Assembly (NCBI GenBank): GCA_032629725.1
Contig: JAFEVB010000012.1
Span: forward strand, 806,001-870,000
Source: Gremmenia infestans
Taxonomy: Eukaryota > Ascomycota > Leotiomycetes > Helotiales > Hamatocanthoscyphaceae
Direction: 5' to 3'
DNA length: 64,000 nt
In this document: positions 47,898 through 60,498 of the stretch, piece after piece
How positions within the stretch are numbered: position 1 is the first letter of the stretch
How the letters are laid out: each line of letters starts with the position of its first letter
Position numbers and translations under genes: made by a program
Notes under the pieces: model-generated
Databases searched by the model: none
What the model saw: the letters and a program-made list of their open reading frames with translations, nothing else
Told to the model about the DNA's origin: nothing

Positions 47898-50246
47898 TAT
47901 AGATTATTCGGGTACCAAAATGTCTCTCGTATCTTGCACGGGAGATGGTAGGAAATGTAATGTATTCGAATGTATAGTGTTGCGTCACACCAAGTTCCCG
48001 TCGTCAAGCGAAGATCAAATTATTCGTCTGCGGCGAGACTCGACGGTCGGATAGTTCAATTACGATCCGGTACGAGGATATCAAATCGAGTTGAGGATAT
48101 GGAGGACAATTGGTGAATTCGTGTTTCGACGCTGCCAAGAGTTGATGGAAGGAGAGTGGCGGCTTCGAGGAAAGGGGAATTGTTGATACGAAGATCTGAT
48201 TTGACCTGATCTATTAAAAAGAATAGAATCCCGACTCTGCAGAGGTCAAATCGATGACAATGCAAAACAAGAGTCCTGGATCGATGTGCGGAAGGTTGGT
48301 AGAGAGAAGCTGCCGATAGGGGTCGGGCGTCCGTGAAGCAACAAAAGTCTGCAGAAGGCTGCTGAGACGGCGTGTGCTTGGATTAAGCTCCCCAGGTTGG
48401 AAAAAGTTGGGAGAGCTGGAATCGAGATTCAATATTCGAGATTCGTGAATGGAGAAAATGAGACAGCAGAGAATAGATGCACTGTGTTGCCGTTGACTAT
48501 ACAGGCGTCATTAATACAAGAAAAACCAAGATGGACGAAGGGTACGCTGGTGGTCGATGGAGTTGAACGGAGGATGGAGGAGGAGGGACGAGGAGGAAGA
48601 AAGAGAGAGAGGAGGTTTGATGGATGGGTGGATGGATGGATGAAAAAGGAGTCTCGTCTGGCGTCGTGATAGAGAACAGTTCTGCGAGTCCATGTCAACG
48701 CCAAACAGGAGGTAGGTAGGGTAGGGTAGGGTAGGATTAGTACCGGGATACGCTTTGGTGCAAGTGCGCTGTTTCAAAGCTGCTCGCCTACCTATCAGTA
48801 GGGGGGGGGTTCCGTGGTAAGCGGCCGGCGTCTATTATTATTACAGTAGAAGCATTTAAAGCCACGGAAACGACACGTAGAAGAATACCAATCTACGAAT
48901 ATATATATATATTCTATTGTTTTATGTAATCTAGATCTAATCATGATGTTTCTAAATAGGCATTGTAATATATATATTTAACTCTTCAGCGCAGCTCTGC
49001 TACTGTGATTGGGGAAATTTCAGGAGGTGGATGACATGAGACGATAGCTCGGGAGCCTTTGTCCGCAGAAAGAGAACATCAACCCTTAAAAGGGGGGAAG
49101 CAGTTGATGTGAGGAGGAGAACACTCGACTACTCCGTACTCCGTATAGTACCTACTCGGCTGCCTGCCCGACTGAAGGATTCCCCAGCCTTCTTAAAATA
49201 AGAATGCATTGCATCCGCTAACATGAACGAATCCGCAGCATGTTCGCGTCTTATACTTCGTAACAGGGGAGTACCACCTACCTGTACGTACAAGTTACCA
49301 GAGAATCCTCACCAGACCAAAAACCTGGGGTGAGGTGACCTCACCAACTGTAAACGTTTGAAGTCAAAGCATAAACGAGATCAATCCTCCAGGAAGGCTC
49401 AATAAGGCTGTCGTGGCTTGATGATTCAGATAGATGCCATGATGTTTCCGCCGTTTTGCATTGATCTTTAAGCTTCGTATGACGTGGAAAGCAGCCTTTC
49501 CCACTCTTTTACTGTGACGGTATCCGTATGTACCAAAAAGGAGACACTGACAATCACTTCTACGCGTACTATTCTGTATCCAACGTGATGATTGGCAATG
49601 GTGGGTGGAAATAGAGGTGATGTGATGTAGACATCCTCTGCATCAATAGCCAACTCTGAAACCTTAGCTCCTCTCCTGTAGTGGAGTGGCTCGAGTGGAA
49701 GTGGTTGGTGGCTGGCAAGTCGAGCCGTTGATTCGGTTCCAATTCCAGTGACCTTATTTTGGCCGTTCCTGGGGCCAGAACCAGCCCAGCCCCAGCCAAT
49801 CTGATGGGGTATTGCTCCGGGTAAAGGTAAGGTAAGGTAAGGTAAGGTAAGGTAAGGTATGGGTGACTTACCGTAGGGCTGCTGTATTATGACAAGAGCC
49901 GCGACAGGAGACTCGACTCTAAAGTGGTACTCTGTAGGTTCTTGGGCAGATAGATGACCTCTTTCACTACCTACCTACCTACCTACCCTCGGGACGAAAA
50001 GAACAACCTCACAAAGGCCCTTCTATTTATATACAGTCACGTGCTGGAGTCGGATGTTCAAGGTTTACAGCCGATTAACTCGCTTATCTGGCAATGCCAT
50101 CCCAGTCCAGTCCAGTCCATCTTTTAACATGCCGCGTCAATCACCTTGATTTCCGTCGCATGGGCTCACTAACTTTACAGGCCATGTATCTTTTGATTCC
50201 ATGAACGCGCCATCTTGACCGGAAACCTCGTAACGCGCTTGACATC
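47898..50246. promoter_or_regulatory. Divergent promoter region with simple repeats
   Basis: 2.35 kb without a gene lie between the starts of the PUF gene and VPS72. It contains a long, probably transcribed 5' leader for the PUF gene, a (ggtag)n run at about 48709-48734, an AT run (atatatat) at 48898-48910, a (ggtaa)6 run at 49826-49855 and a (ctac)n run at 49967-49988. These are polymorphism-prone repeats. Confidence 0.45.
49826..49860. repeat. Pentanucleotide tandem repeat (GGTAA)6 plus a diverged unit
   Basis: Six perfect ggtaa units run from 49826 to 49855 and are followed by ggtat, about 390 bp upstream of the VPS72 start. It is a microsatellite. Confidence 0.9.
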
Positions 50247-52170
50247 ATGGCAGATGCGCCGGAAGAAAACACGCCCATGCGCACCGAGGATGACGACTCC
50301 GAATCCGACAGCGACAGTGGCAGTGGCAGTGGCAGTGGCAGCGATGCAGAACAGCCAGAAGTCGAATGGTTAGCAACTTCAAGAGCAAAGCGATCCACTG
50401 CCGGAAATCGATTAAATGCCCTCCTCCAACAAGAAGAGCCCGATGACGAACTTGAGCTTCTGTTCGCAGAGGACGATGAAGATGAGGTCTTTGAAGATGC
50501 CGAAGCAGATCAGTCAGATGTGCAGATGGACTCATCCTCCGACGATGAGGACCAAGGACCTGCGGCAGGAGCAGATGATTTAGATGGCGAGAAGGAAATA
50601 CAACGCCAGGCTAAAGTGGAACGCCAGGCTAAGAGGCGCAAGTTGAATGATGGTATTCCCAAAGTCAAGAGGAGAGTCAGAATCGATCCCACAGTAAACG
50701 AGCCAGCTCCTCGACCCAAGAAAAAGTCAGAACGCGCATCATGGATTCCTACAGCTGAAGACGCTCCCACGCGAGCATCTGCGAGAGGGACTACGAAACA
50801 GAGCAAGCAGCAATTACACCAGCAAATGCTGGAGAGGGAGATTAAACGGTTGAAGCAGGTCGCAAGTATGGAGAGGGCCGCTGCGGCGAAAGAGGCTGCT
50901 AAGAAGCCTGCCCTAACACAGGAGGATCGACTGAAGGAGGCCGCGAGGGTGGAGAAGAGTAATTCCAAGAGTCTCAGTAAATGGGAAGAGACCGAACAGG
51001 CAAGGGAGGAGGAGCAGAGGCTTAGGTTAGCCGCGCTGCATAATAGAACACTGGAGGGCCCGGTCATAACTTGGTGGAGTGGATTTGCTGAATACGTTGG
51101 TGGCAAATTGAAGAAAGTTGGAACAATGCTCACAGTCACCGAGAAGGAGAAGGCAGGAAGGAAGAGGAAAGCCACAGAGATGGAGGCAGATGCAGCAAAG
51201 GCAGGCGAGGCTTCGAAGGAAAAGGCGAATTCTCTGGGGCCACAAGATGCAGTAATTGGTGATTCTAAAGCACCTCCGACTGTAGACTCAACCACAGACG
51301 GAAAGCCTCCGACAGATGCTACTCTCAGTGCCGTATCCCCTGCCCCTGAGGAAGAAAAGAAGACCGCCAGCGCATCACCACAAGTTGAAGCAGCCCCAAT
51401 ACAAGCGTCGCCCGAACCACCAAAACCATTACCCATGCTTGCCCCGCCTGTGGGATTCTCAGTACCAACCCAACCTCCAGCATCTTCCGTTCTAGCACCT
51501 CCTCCTATCAATCGTCCACCGGTGTTTACTCCTCCACCCCAAGCAAACGGTCAGCCCCTACACTCCGCATTCACGCTTGGTCCTCCCGCACAGCCCACTC
51601 TCGATGGCTCAGCACCCTTGCCCGGTTTTGGATATAACTTCATGACAAACTACCCACCCAACCTCCCGACCTCCCAAATCCCCTTTGGAATCCATCCCCA
51701 TGCACAGCCAGAGGTCCCCCCACCACCACCCACCATCGAACACTCCAACCGTAATTACCTAATCCTCACCAACTTCGACGAAAACGCCATTAAAGAAAGG
51801 GATGTCCAGACACAAATCCTCTTCAACAGAAAATTCCCCAAGCTACGGAGTATGTCCACCCCCTTTTCCAATCCCGTCCGTCGGTCGCTAACAGACGAAC
51901 ATAGAAACCAAACCTCCCCCCGAGCTCTGTGCCATAACATCCTACCCGGCCAAATACCGTGACCCCGCCACCGGCCTACCGTACTGCAGCGCCTTTGCCT
52001 ACAAAGAGATCCAGCGGTTGCAAAAGGGAGAATATAAGTGGAGCAAACTCGTAGGTGCGTATGTAGGGAGCGGCACCTATGCAGCGAGGGGCGTACCGGC
52101 GCGGTTTACCAATCCTGCGCATGTATCGACGCCACAACCACAACCACAGTCGCAGACGCAATCGAGTTGA
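50247..52170 (+). CDS. VPS72: Vps72/YL1 family subunit of the SWR1 chromatin-remodelling complex
   Basis: Exons 50247-51849 and 51905-52170 encode 622 aa. The N-terminus is acidic with a Ser-Gly-Asp repeat (about residues 15-30), then WLATSRAKRSTAGNRLNALL, the YL1 signature that binds the H2A.Z-H2B dimer, followed by acidic stretches (LFAEDDEDEVFEDAEADQSD) and basic coiled helices. The C-terminal YL1_C motif lies across the intron: KPPPELCAITSYPAKYRDPA, then CSAFAYKEIQRL. Yeast Swc2/Vps72 hands H2A.Z to nucleosomes as part of SWR1. The middle ~270 residues are a Pro/Ala-rich spacer. Without the 55-nt intron the frame would miss YL1_C, so the splice is required. Confidence 0.93.
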
Positions 52171-53022
52171 AATCATGATTGTACGAATGGACATGTATAT
52201 ATTACCCCGATCAAGCTCCGCTTAAGTCGGGATGAATGACGAGAGCATCAAATCAATAAATTCTAATTTCTATATCACATTTCTTCGTTCCCGTGTTATA
52301 AGGTAAACCCTTAGGAACCTTGCGAAGATATCTTCTTCGCCTACACCAAGATGTGCTATCCATGTACTTGATAAGCATTCCTAATTACCTAGATTTTAAC
52401 AAGAATGAACTACCTCGGTATATCTTCCCGCTTTTAACTCCAAGGAATAATATACTACAAGTATATATCTATCTAATCCTTTTCTTTGAGTATAACATAA
52501 TAGAGATAGATATAAACATGCTAAATAAGCTTCTGCAGAAGAGGAAGAAGACTATTACTTATTAATATATTCTTTTCAACTAATACCATACCCACTCGTA
52601 AACTTAGATGAAGAATAGATAGATATTTCTAGTATTATGATATAACGAACTGGCGTCTCTGTTTCTGTTTCTGTGCAACTTGCCTAGATGTGGTGTGATG
52701 TCACCCAGAAATGCCGGATGATTCGGATCTAGAGCCCCGCATAATATATATATACACCACTTTATCAACACACCGTACTGTAACACCAAAGCATATGTGA
52801 TAGAGAAAACAACTCGCGCTTTTCTATTCGTGGTATCTATTTTGGAAACTCTTCGTTCTATCCTCCTATCAAGAAAAATCCACCCAAGATGTACATTGAA
52901 CGCCAGATTCTCTCTATTTCTATCCATATCATATCATATGATTTCTATGAAAAATGTGTAGATGGAGATGGGGATTGATAAACCCAGTGTATGGTAGTAA
53001 AACACCTCGCTCGCTGGCTCCT
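52171..53022. other. Intergenic region, AT-rich
   Basis: 3' flanks of VPS72 and of the desaturase gene (convergent). No gene seen. Confidence 0.5.
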
Positions 53023-54539
53023 TCACCCCTCAGCCAACAACGGTAAGTTGAGCTGTGCAGATTGACTCAAGCGTCTCCGCGCCTCCAAGTTCCGCGACGA
53101 AGACATAGCCGTCGCCATCGCTGAAGGCGCTGAAGACTTCACGGGCGCGGCACCACAGCCTCCCGTCTGGCTCTCCACGTTCCGGCCATTCTTATCAGTG
53201 CCCACGAGGTTTTGCACGGGTGTTTGGCCGGGCCTGTTGTACAGGTTGCGGTACATGAACACACCGCTCCCTTCGGCACCGGCCGTTTCCTCGACGAACT
53301 TGCACGTGCGTTGGGCGTTCCAAAAGGCGCGCCAGAAGCCCGTCTTGACGTCCGCTCGGTAGTGTGTGCCCATGACTTTCTTGATGTGTTCGGACGCTTC
53401 GCCCGCGTGGTAGAAGGGGATTGTGGAGACGAGGTGGTGGCAGACGTGCGTGCCGATTATGTCGTGGAAGAGATGGGTGTCGATGAATCCGAGGTCACGG
53501 TCGATGGTTGCGGTGGCGCCGCGGGCAAAGGTCCAGGTTTTGTTGTTGTAATGCGGCATGCTGCCATCGGTGTGTTGGAGGAAGGTGATGGCAACTAATT
53601 CAACTAGTCAGCGCTGTTTTCTCTTGTCCCCCTCACTCTTGTGCAACACTTACCAATCCAGTTGTTAACCCATAACCACGGCACACCCCAGAGCACAATA
53701 ACGTTCCAGCTTCCAAATACCTGTCCCGCAATCGCCAATGCCGTAATCATAACCACAATGGCGGCATCAGACAGCAAAATGAGGGGCAGCTCAGCCTTTT
53801 TGAAGAAGACACTATCCTCGCCGAAATAGAAATGGCTGATCTTCATCCCCTTCGCACCACCATATTCCTGACCTGTCAAGTTCCAGAGAAGATATGCAGG
53901 CCATCCAAACAGCTGACCCAATACAGCAGTATACAATGTCGAAATTGGACTATCCTCAGCGAGTTCCGCAAACTCCACCATGTTCGCCTTGGCGCTAGGA
54001 CCAAAATTCCTCGCGATCCAGCTCTCCCTCGAGCTTGGCACAAACGCAGTATCCTTCTCGATATTCCCTGTCGATTTATGATGTTGCGAGTGGCTCAACC
54101 GCCAGCTGTGGAAGGGTACGAGCAGGAAGGAATGCATGATGAGACCCATGGTGTAATTGAGCATCTTGTTCTTCGAAAAGGCACCATGGCCGCACTCGTG
54201 CGCCAGGATCCAGATACCGGTGAAGACGAAGCCTTGCACGGTGGTGTAGGCCACCCAGGCTGCGAACCGCAGGTATGGGTTGGGCAGAAGAGGGATGTAG
54301 GTGACGGCGAGGTACATGAGGGTTGCGCAGTAGAAGTAATCGCGGACGACATAGGCCATGGAGCGGAGGATGGAGGGCTTGAAGCAGTGCGCGGGAATGG
54401 AATCGTAAATCTCCTTCATGGTGAAGTTGGGGAGTTGGAAGACGTTTCCGTTGAGATCGAGATGCTGGCCCTCGGTCTGTCCATCAGCAACGACAGACAT
54501 CTTTGCTTCGGGGATGGTGGGGATGGAAGAAGAAGCCAT
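53023..54539 (-). CDS. Delta-12 fatty acid (oleate) desaturase, ER membrane
   Basis: Exons 54539-53654 and 53594-53023 encode 485 aa. The three histidine boxes of membrane desaturases are present: HECGHGAF (residues ~120), HSQHHKS (~157) and HVCHH in the second exon, with two pairs of membrane helices between them. HTDGSMPHY follows the intron, as in plant and fungal FAD2-type enzymes. The reaction converts oleate to linoleate on phospholipid, using cytochrome b5. The start is set at MASSSIPTIPEAK; an upstream ATG at 54668 would add a (FFP)n segment encoded by a simple repeat and is unlikely. The C-terminus is Ala/Ser-rich and hydrophilic, with no fused cytochrome b5 domain. Delta-15 specificity cannot be excluded by sequence reading alone. 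Confidence 0.92.
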
Positions 54540-54620
54540 GATTAATACCGATGGCAGGTAGAAGGAGGGGAAGAAGGGGAAGAAGGGGAAGAAGGGGAAG
54601 AAGGGAAGGATTGTCTTTTG
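54540..54620. repeat. Nonanucleotide repeat (gaagggga-type) in the desaturase leader
   Basis: Near-perfect repeats of aagaagggg at 54567-54606 lie in the 5' leader of the desaturase, giving a pyrimidine-rich leader on the coding strand. Such CT tracts are common in fungal promoters and leaders. Confidence 0.75.
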
Positions 54621-55878
54621 GGGAGGGACTTCAAGAGTCAGGAAGGGAAGTGTGTCAACTTTATTCACCGCACTTATCCCCTATCTAGGGTCCAGACGCG
54701 GCCCCCATAATTATTTTCCTCAACCCTTTTTTAACACGGGCCACCAGAAAGGAATGGGCTCATGGAAGTCAATCCGAATGCGACAAATCATCTACTCTCG
54801 AAACGGATTATCATTTCTGGATTACGGTAAAGTAGGTATTCCTTCTCTTCTCTATTGCATGAATAGGATATATACGAAAGAATAAATTAATCAATTAATA
54901 CAATAATACTGGCTGACGCTGATGCTAATGTTATGCTTATTTTTTACCATTCTTCACCAGACAACAAATAAACGTCTGTCCCTTCACATGTCAAATGCAA
55001 AAACATCTACCTGCAGATAAGATGCCCTGCGCCTCCAGATCCCAATGCCAAGCATATGGGAAATTTGCGAAATCTGCAGGGTCCTTGACTCGTAACGTGA
55101 GCTTTTGATTGGGTCGCTTAACTCACTGGTGCATCGCCAGTATCAGATATTTGCTAGCCATGGAGCCATGAGATGCGGACCCGGAGCAAATCGGTTATTG
55201 AATAGCCACGTGAAAATGCTACTGGAGTAGAACCTTCCTTTCCTTCCATTTCCCCTGAATACTTAAAAAGTATGATTTGGAGATTGAGTCATGATTGCAG
55301 TCAGTCAGTCAGTCAGGCAGTCAGTTGTGGTAAAGGCAGAGTCGAGTCACCCTTCACAATCTGCTTGTCATGAAGTTCGATTGGAAAAAAGGAAGTTTCT
55401 TCATGCTGTTATTCTATTCAACTTTAATTTCACAGGTTTCTTCCTAGCCATGGAAACTCTTTCCTAAGATCTATACATCCGGATAGACTTGAGAGGACCA
55501 CGTCGGATTATATGTAGATGTTCAAAGCCATTGCATTAGTCACGAGTACATGCACGTCATCTCTAGCAATCGATCAACAGTTGCATCGAATTCTCTCTCT
55601 TATCTCTAATAAACATCTTCACTATATTACTCATTCATCATACAAGACCCTCTGATTGTTCAAAAGGTGGAATGGCTTTCGCTGCTGCATTTGGACTCTA
55701 TAAAATGCGATGCACCGTTTTATATTTTATTTTCCAGCGATATTTATAGCCTCCTAGCCTCCCTTCGATTCTTCTTTCAATTCAAAGGTCCGAATAACTT
55801 TTTGTAACAACCAAGCACAGTTCAAACTTCCATCTAAACTCTCCCTCGCCTGCTCATTCCCTCTTCCCCCAAACTCCT
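54621..55878. other. Intergenic region with a short (cagt)n repeat
   Basis: No gene seen. It contains a (cagt)n run at about 55299-55325 and AT/CT-rich flanks. It is the promoter side of the desaturase and the 3' side of the cupin gene. Confidence 0.45.
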
Positions 55879-56425
55879 TCAAACTCTCTCCCCAGCAACA
55901 GCAACAGCAGCAGCATCCTTAACCATCCTCTCCATCACAGCCTCCCTCCACGCCTCATCAATCACACCACACGCCATCACAGCCCCCTCATCCAGCACCC
56001 TCGTATCAACAACCATCGTCGCCACAATAACCGCCTCCTCCTCCCGACTAGCATTATCACTAAGCACATGTCTACACCCCGGACCCTCCGTAAAAACCTC
56101 CCCCGGCCCAAACACCTCCATCGCCTCATCGTTCATCTTGTTATACACGAATCCCGAAACCACATTCACGGTCACGAAGGCCCCGGCGTGCGTATGCGGC
56201 GGTGTGGACCCGTTTGGTGGGAACTCGACGCGTAGAGCGACGATGCTTTTTCCCGGGCAGGTCGGGATGGGGTGCGCGTAGAGGGGGATGATTTTGTTGA
56301 AGGGACGGCTGGTATGGTATTAGAGATTGTTATGTAGAAGGAAGGAAAGAAAGGAGGAGTGGGAAAACAGACTTGATATCGTAGGTTGGCTCTACGGCCG
56401 GAAGTGCGGGTCTCTGCGATGCCAT
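55879..56425 (-). CDS. Cupin-fold protein, 160 aa
   Basis: Exons 56425-56373 and 56308-55879 join in phase (donor gtctgt, acceptor accag). The single conserved beta-barrel carries cupin motif 1 (PPNGSTPPHTHAGAFVTVNV, two of three metal-type histidines) and motif 2 (GEVFTEGPGCRHVLSDNA, with the third histidine). The C-terminus ends in a charged and alanine-rich helix. Such small cupins in fungi are often of unknown function, and some are dioxygenases or isomerases; no substrate can be deduced. The glutamate of motif 1 is replaced. There is no signal peptide. The ATG in the second exon (near 56175) is internal. Confidence 0.8.
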
Positions 56426-58041
56426 TTAGGTATTTCGATTAAGTGATCCTGGTGATGTGTGCAAAAGAAAGTTCGTCGCGATTGTTATTTTTCCCTGTGT
56501 GTGTGTTTTGCTGGCTCTATATTTCTGGGGGATTTCATGATTTATATAAGCTGGGTGCCTCCAGATTCTTCTACATACTCGGGATTAACCAGCCTATACA
56601 GACCCGAACAATAGGCATTCCCGAGTCGCCAGCTCTAAGGTAAAGCCACTCACTGGTAAGTGCCTGGTTACTGTGTCTCGTTGTACAGATATCGGAATCG
56701 GGTATTCAATATCCAACGTTACCCGTCCCCGTCCTGTATTGCTATAGCATTATACCCGAGCGCTTGGCACGCTCTACGTAACATGAAAAAAGGTAATCTA
56801 TAGCCACATCTCACCCATTTGACAACTCGCTAGGCGTTGCAATTTAAAATGGTTGTTATTAGCATAGCCGAGCAGCTGCTAGCAGATAAGTTTGATAAAT
56901 CACTTGTGAGTTATTATTACGACGATATATACCTTCACATGTTTACTTCAAAAGACTTCCATAGAGAATTTGGTAATAGACTATAGACCGAACTGTCAAG
57001 CCCTCAGATGTCACTTCAGTGTCCTTCCTAGAGATTCACTTTGTGCAGTTCCTATTCCTGCAGTAAATTGTTTACTGAACATGAAACGGGCGAGTTTCTC
57101 CATCACTTGAAGTGTAGATCTTTAGAGTTGAAGAATCTTAGTAGACTCGCGTTAATAATACATAGGATGCTTTCCTGGCCTGTGTTAATTGATTCGGCTT
57201 GCGGTTTCTACTCGATTATATTTGTTTTGCATCCTAGGAATCCGGAGAGCGTCTTTCGACTAGGCGATCACCAGCGATCATATAATTCGCATCCCTAAGG
57301 CCTGGCTCTTATTACAACAATTGTAATTATGCTCTATGTTGATAAACTGCACTTGAATCTTTCCTAGGTATTCTTAGCGTGATCAAGAGTTGAAGAATCC
57401 ATATGATATGGGAAAGTTAGCTACTATAATAGGAGTAATAAAATATAGAGAATAGTTGGTATCTAAAAGCAAACTGTAAAAGGTAATAAAGAAACGCTGG
57501 AATTCACCTTTAGACGTCCTTGTTACTATAGTAAGTAGAAATCGATAATATCTAAAGATATGAAAACAATAGAAGAGGCAAAGCGAGCGACAGAAAGAAG
57601 GAGGGGATTATCGCACTAGCTTTACCTATCCTTACCGGCAGCTCTCGTCCTACGTGTTACCCAATCGCACCTAAGAACATAAAAGCGACCTGTGAATCAC
57701 TTCCCATTACAGTGTGCTTCTTGTAGATGTTAGATTTAGGCTTCAAAAAATCAAATCGCCAACAGATTTTTTTAAAGTCCTAGTCTACTTGTCCTTTCAA
57801 GCCAAATGAATGAACCTAGAAAACAGACCTACGAGGAACAATTGTACGAAGTACGAGCACCGCACCAATAGACTACAAGTCCCCGGAAAACCGACTTATA
57901 GAACTTACGTCAGCTTGACCGCCACTTTAGCTATTACTGCGCAACATAATATTACTCCCAAGATTGGGTCATTCACTATTAAATGATGCTATAGTTTCTG
58001 TGTGGACATCCATATATAAACAACAACCAGACCCTCACCAC
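56426..58041. other. Intergenic region, nothing supported
   Basis: 1.6 kb, AT-rich, with stops in all frames except chance ORFs (for example 57041-57298 on plus). No gene. Confidence 0.45.
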
Positions 58042-59185
58042 ATGTCATCAATACTAGGACCCTCTCTCCCAGGCGACCCATCTCTCACTCCGCGAGTGAT
58101 CGGAGCCGGTTACTCGAGGACAGGAACGGTATCATTCACCATAGCCCTGCAGAAACTCCTCAATGGCCCCGTCTGCCACACCGGATCCGTATGCTTTAAT
58201 CGTGAAGAAGGTGTGTTGTGTTGTGTTCTCCCACATCTCCTACAGCTTGCCCACAACACCATATGCATCAACCATGTAACATCTCGAATCCCGCACGCAC
58301 TAAGAAACCCACCACCCCCATTTTGATTAACAAGAACATACTTTAATACTTATAACAGCCATTATAAAACAATTCTGCGCCATAGGCAAAGCAGATCCTG
58401 TAAAAGACCAAGCACTGATAAACAACACCCTCCGCAGCATTTTCGCCGGCTATATAGGCTTGACAGACAGTCCGGGATCGATGTACGTCGGGGAGCTAGC
58501 AGAAGTCTATCCTGACGCCGTGGTTATTTGTACGACGCGGGACGCTGAACGCTGGTGGGAGAGCGTGCAAGAGCTAGAGAAGACCGTCTTGGCGTTTTGG
58601 ATGCTGGATGTTTTGTTTTCGCCCATGCCGAGTTTGAGGTATTTCAAAACGTTTATTATGTCCATGGCGCCCAGGTGAGTGGCTATCTATCTATCTATCT
58701 GTCATGTTATGATTTGAGTGTGTGGTATGGTGTACTTGCATTGATGATTTTTGTGTTAACGGGTCGAGATATATAGACATGATTATATCTATGGCTACGG
58801 ACCAGAAAAACAGCGCGGTCCTGGTAACTTTTCCCCTAAAACTCCAAAATCCTCTCTCTCTCTCTCTTCCTCTACAGTATATACCCCACTAAACACTCTC
58901 CCAGACCACCTCCAAATCCACGAAGAATATCTCAAACGAGTCGTCCCCTCTTCCCGCCTATTCTTCTTCGACGTCCAAGACGGCTGGCCTCCGCTGTGCA
59001 AGATCCTAGACTGTCCGATTCCAGACGAGCCGTTCCCGTATGCCAATGAGAAAGAGGCTATGCAGGATTTTTTTGCTGGCATGTTTAGGGCTGCGGTGGT
59101 CAGGTGGATGCAGATTATTGCTGGTGGTGGGCTTTTGCTTGTGTTTGGAGTGTGGGTTTTTGGGAGATATAGGGCTGGGGGTTGA
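58042..59185 (+). CDS. Sulfotransferase-fold protein with C-terminal membrane anchor
   Basis: Four exons (58042-58210, 58359-58674, 58777-58823, 58878-59185) encode 279 aa. The N-terminus has the P-loop-like PAPS/nucleotide motif VIGAGYSRTGTVSF, with the later family marks SPGSMYVGELAEVYPDAVVI, CTTRDAERWWESV and VPSSRLFFFDVQDGW and PDEPFPYAN near the end. This fits the fungal Sulfotransfer_4 group, whose members are often named P-loop NTPase or NAD-epimerase by automatic annotation. The last ~35 residues form one membrane helix (WMQIIAGGGLLLVFGVWVFG). The third intron (54 nt, CT-rich acceptor) is in frame, so its retention would insert 18 Ser/Thr-rich residues. The substrate is unknown. Confidence 0.8.
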
Positions 59186-60498
59186 GGTTGAGGTTGAGGT
59201 GCGATGGCTCATGGGTTTGTGGATACGCATCTAGTATGCATAATGCTATGTTGAAATTACCTGTTCATGTGGCATGGATTCGGTCCGGGGGGAAAGGGGT
59301 TTTGAAAAGAAAAATAGACTTCAGTTTCGCGACAACATATAAACAAGGATTTATATATAAAGTCGCTCGAATTAGGGTGTGCAAATCTTCTGCTAGGATT
59401 TGAGTCCCAGGAAGTGAAGAAATATAAGATGCCTTACGAAGTTCTCATGAACCACACTCTAGTCTCAAATAGACATGCATATGCCAAACATCTTTCAGAA
59501 CCCTCTCGAATCACCCAAAGCATAAGCATTATCAACTCCCCCGACACAGCCCTATAAAAACGCTGAACATGCCCCGATTCCGGCACAAGGAATACACCAA
59601 AGCTCCACGCAGCCGGGAACAAGCAACTAGTACTCGCTACGAAGTCGCTAGAACTGGCGCCACAATCAATCTGGCTCTGCTGCAGCCTGAACGAGTTGCA
59701 GAAAGCGGCATCGTACTGGCCGTTTATTATGTATACTGTATACAGGAACTGAAAGTTTATCTATCGGTCGAAGTGGATGGATCATGCTTGGATGTTGCAT
59801 CTTTATCTGTTATAGCGGTTAAAAAGCCTAGGTGTGGAATTAAAGCAGACAAAAAATTTGTTATGAAGGTTTGAGAGGTTGGGAAGTTGTATGAGGAAAT
59901 TGTACATGAGATGCTGTGAGTGAATATGATCGACTTGTAGTCATTGGAAATATGAGTTGAACAGCATGCGAGTTGTGAAACATGTGATTTAGAAAGGTGT
60001 GTTGCTTTATCAATGTACATAAGGTTACTTCCTATATCGAAACCTCAAGAGTGCTGGATATATACCTATTATTCTTCCTTGCGTGTATTTCGTGTTTTCC
60101 CAAGAACCCGTTACCAAATATGATTAGAATTGGGTTTCAGTTGGCCTGGCGATAATTCATAATCCATTGCTCTCCTGTAAACATACTTGGCAACCAGCCG
60201 TTGTTCGTAGTTAAAACAGAACATTTGTTACAACCGAAGTCAAGCGGAGCTGTATTGCGAAGAAAATCAATGATAGTAATGTTTAAAACCTTGCAGCACT
60301 CATGGTATGTGACGCCTGGACTTAGGTAGCCCATTCCCGTCCGCAAAATATCGATTCCCAGCAGTCCAAGCCATCCATGGCTGAAATCCAAATAAACGCC
60401 CTCCAAATGCAGAGAAACCAAGCGTGGTTTTCCAACTCCAGGCAATGCATAATGTAGCAATGTTGATCCTCCCAACGCCCCATACAGTATACGTGAAC
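59186..60498. other. Intergenic region; one unassigned minus frame
   Basis: A minus frame is open from about 59735 to 59434 and encodes ~100 residues with three cysteines (FCNSFRLQQSQIDCGASSSD). It has no clear start, splice model or family, so no gene is assigned. The minus ORFs at 60137-60587 lie beyond the stop of SGF73 and look like chance. Confidence 0.35.

Noticed and set aside
50510..51511. 333-codon minus ORF inside VPS72
   Set aside because: It mirrors the Ala/Pro/Glu-rich VPS72 frame; composition artefact.
54540..54668. N-terminal (FFP)n extension of the desaturase
   Set aside because: It is encoded by a simple repeat before the conserved start at 54539; more likely untranslated leader.
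57041..57298. Plus-strand ORF of 85 codons in the gap before the sulfotransferase
   Set aside because: AT-rich background with no domain or signal peptide.
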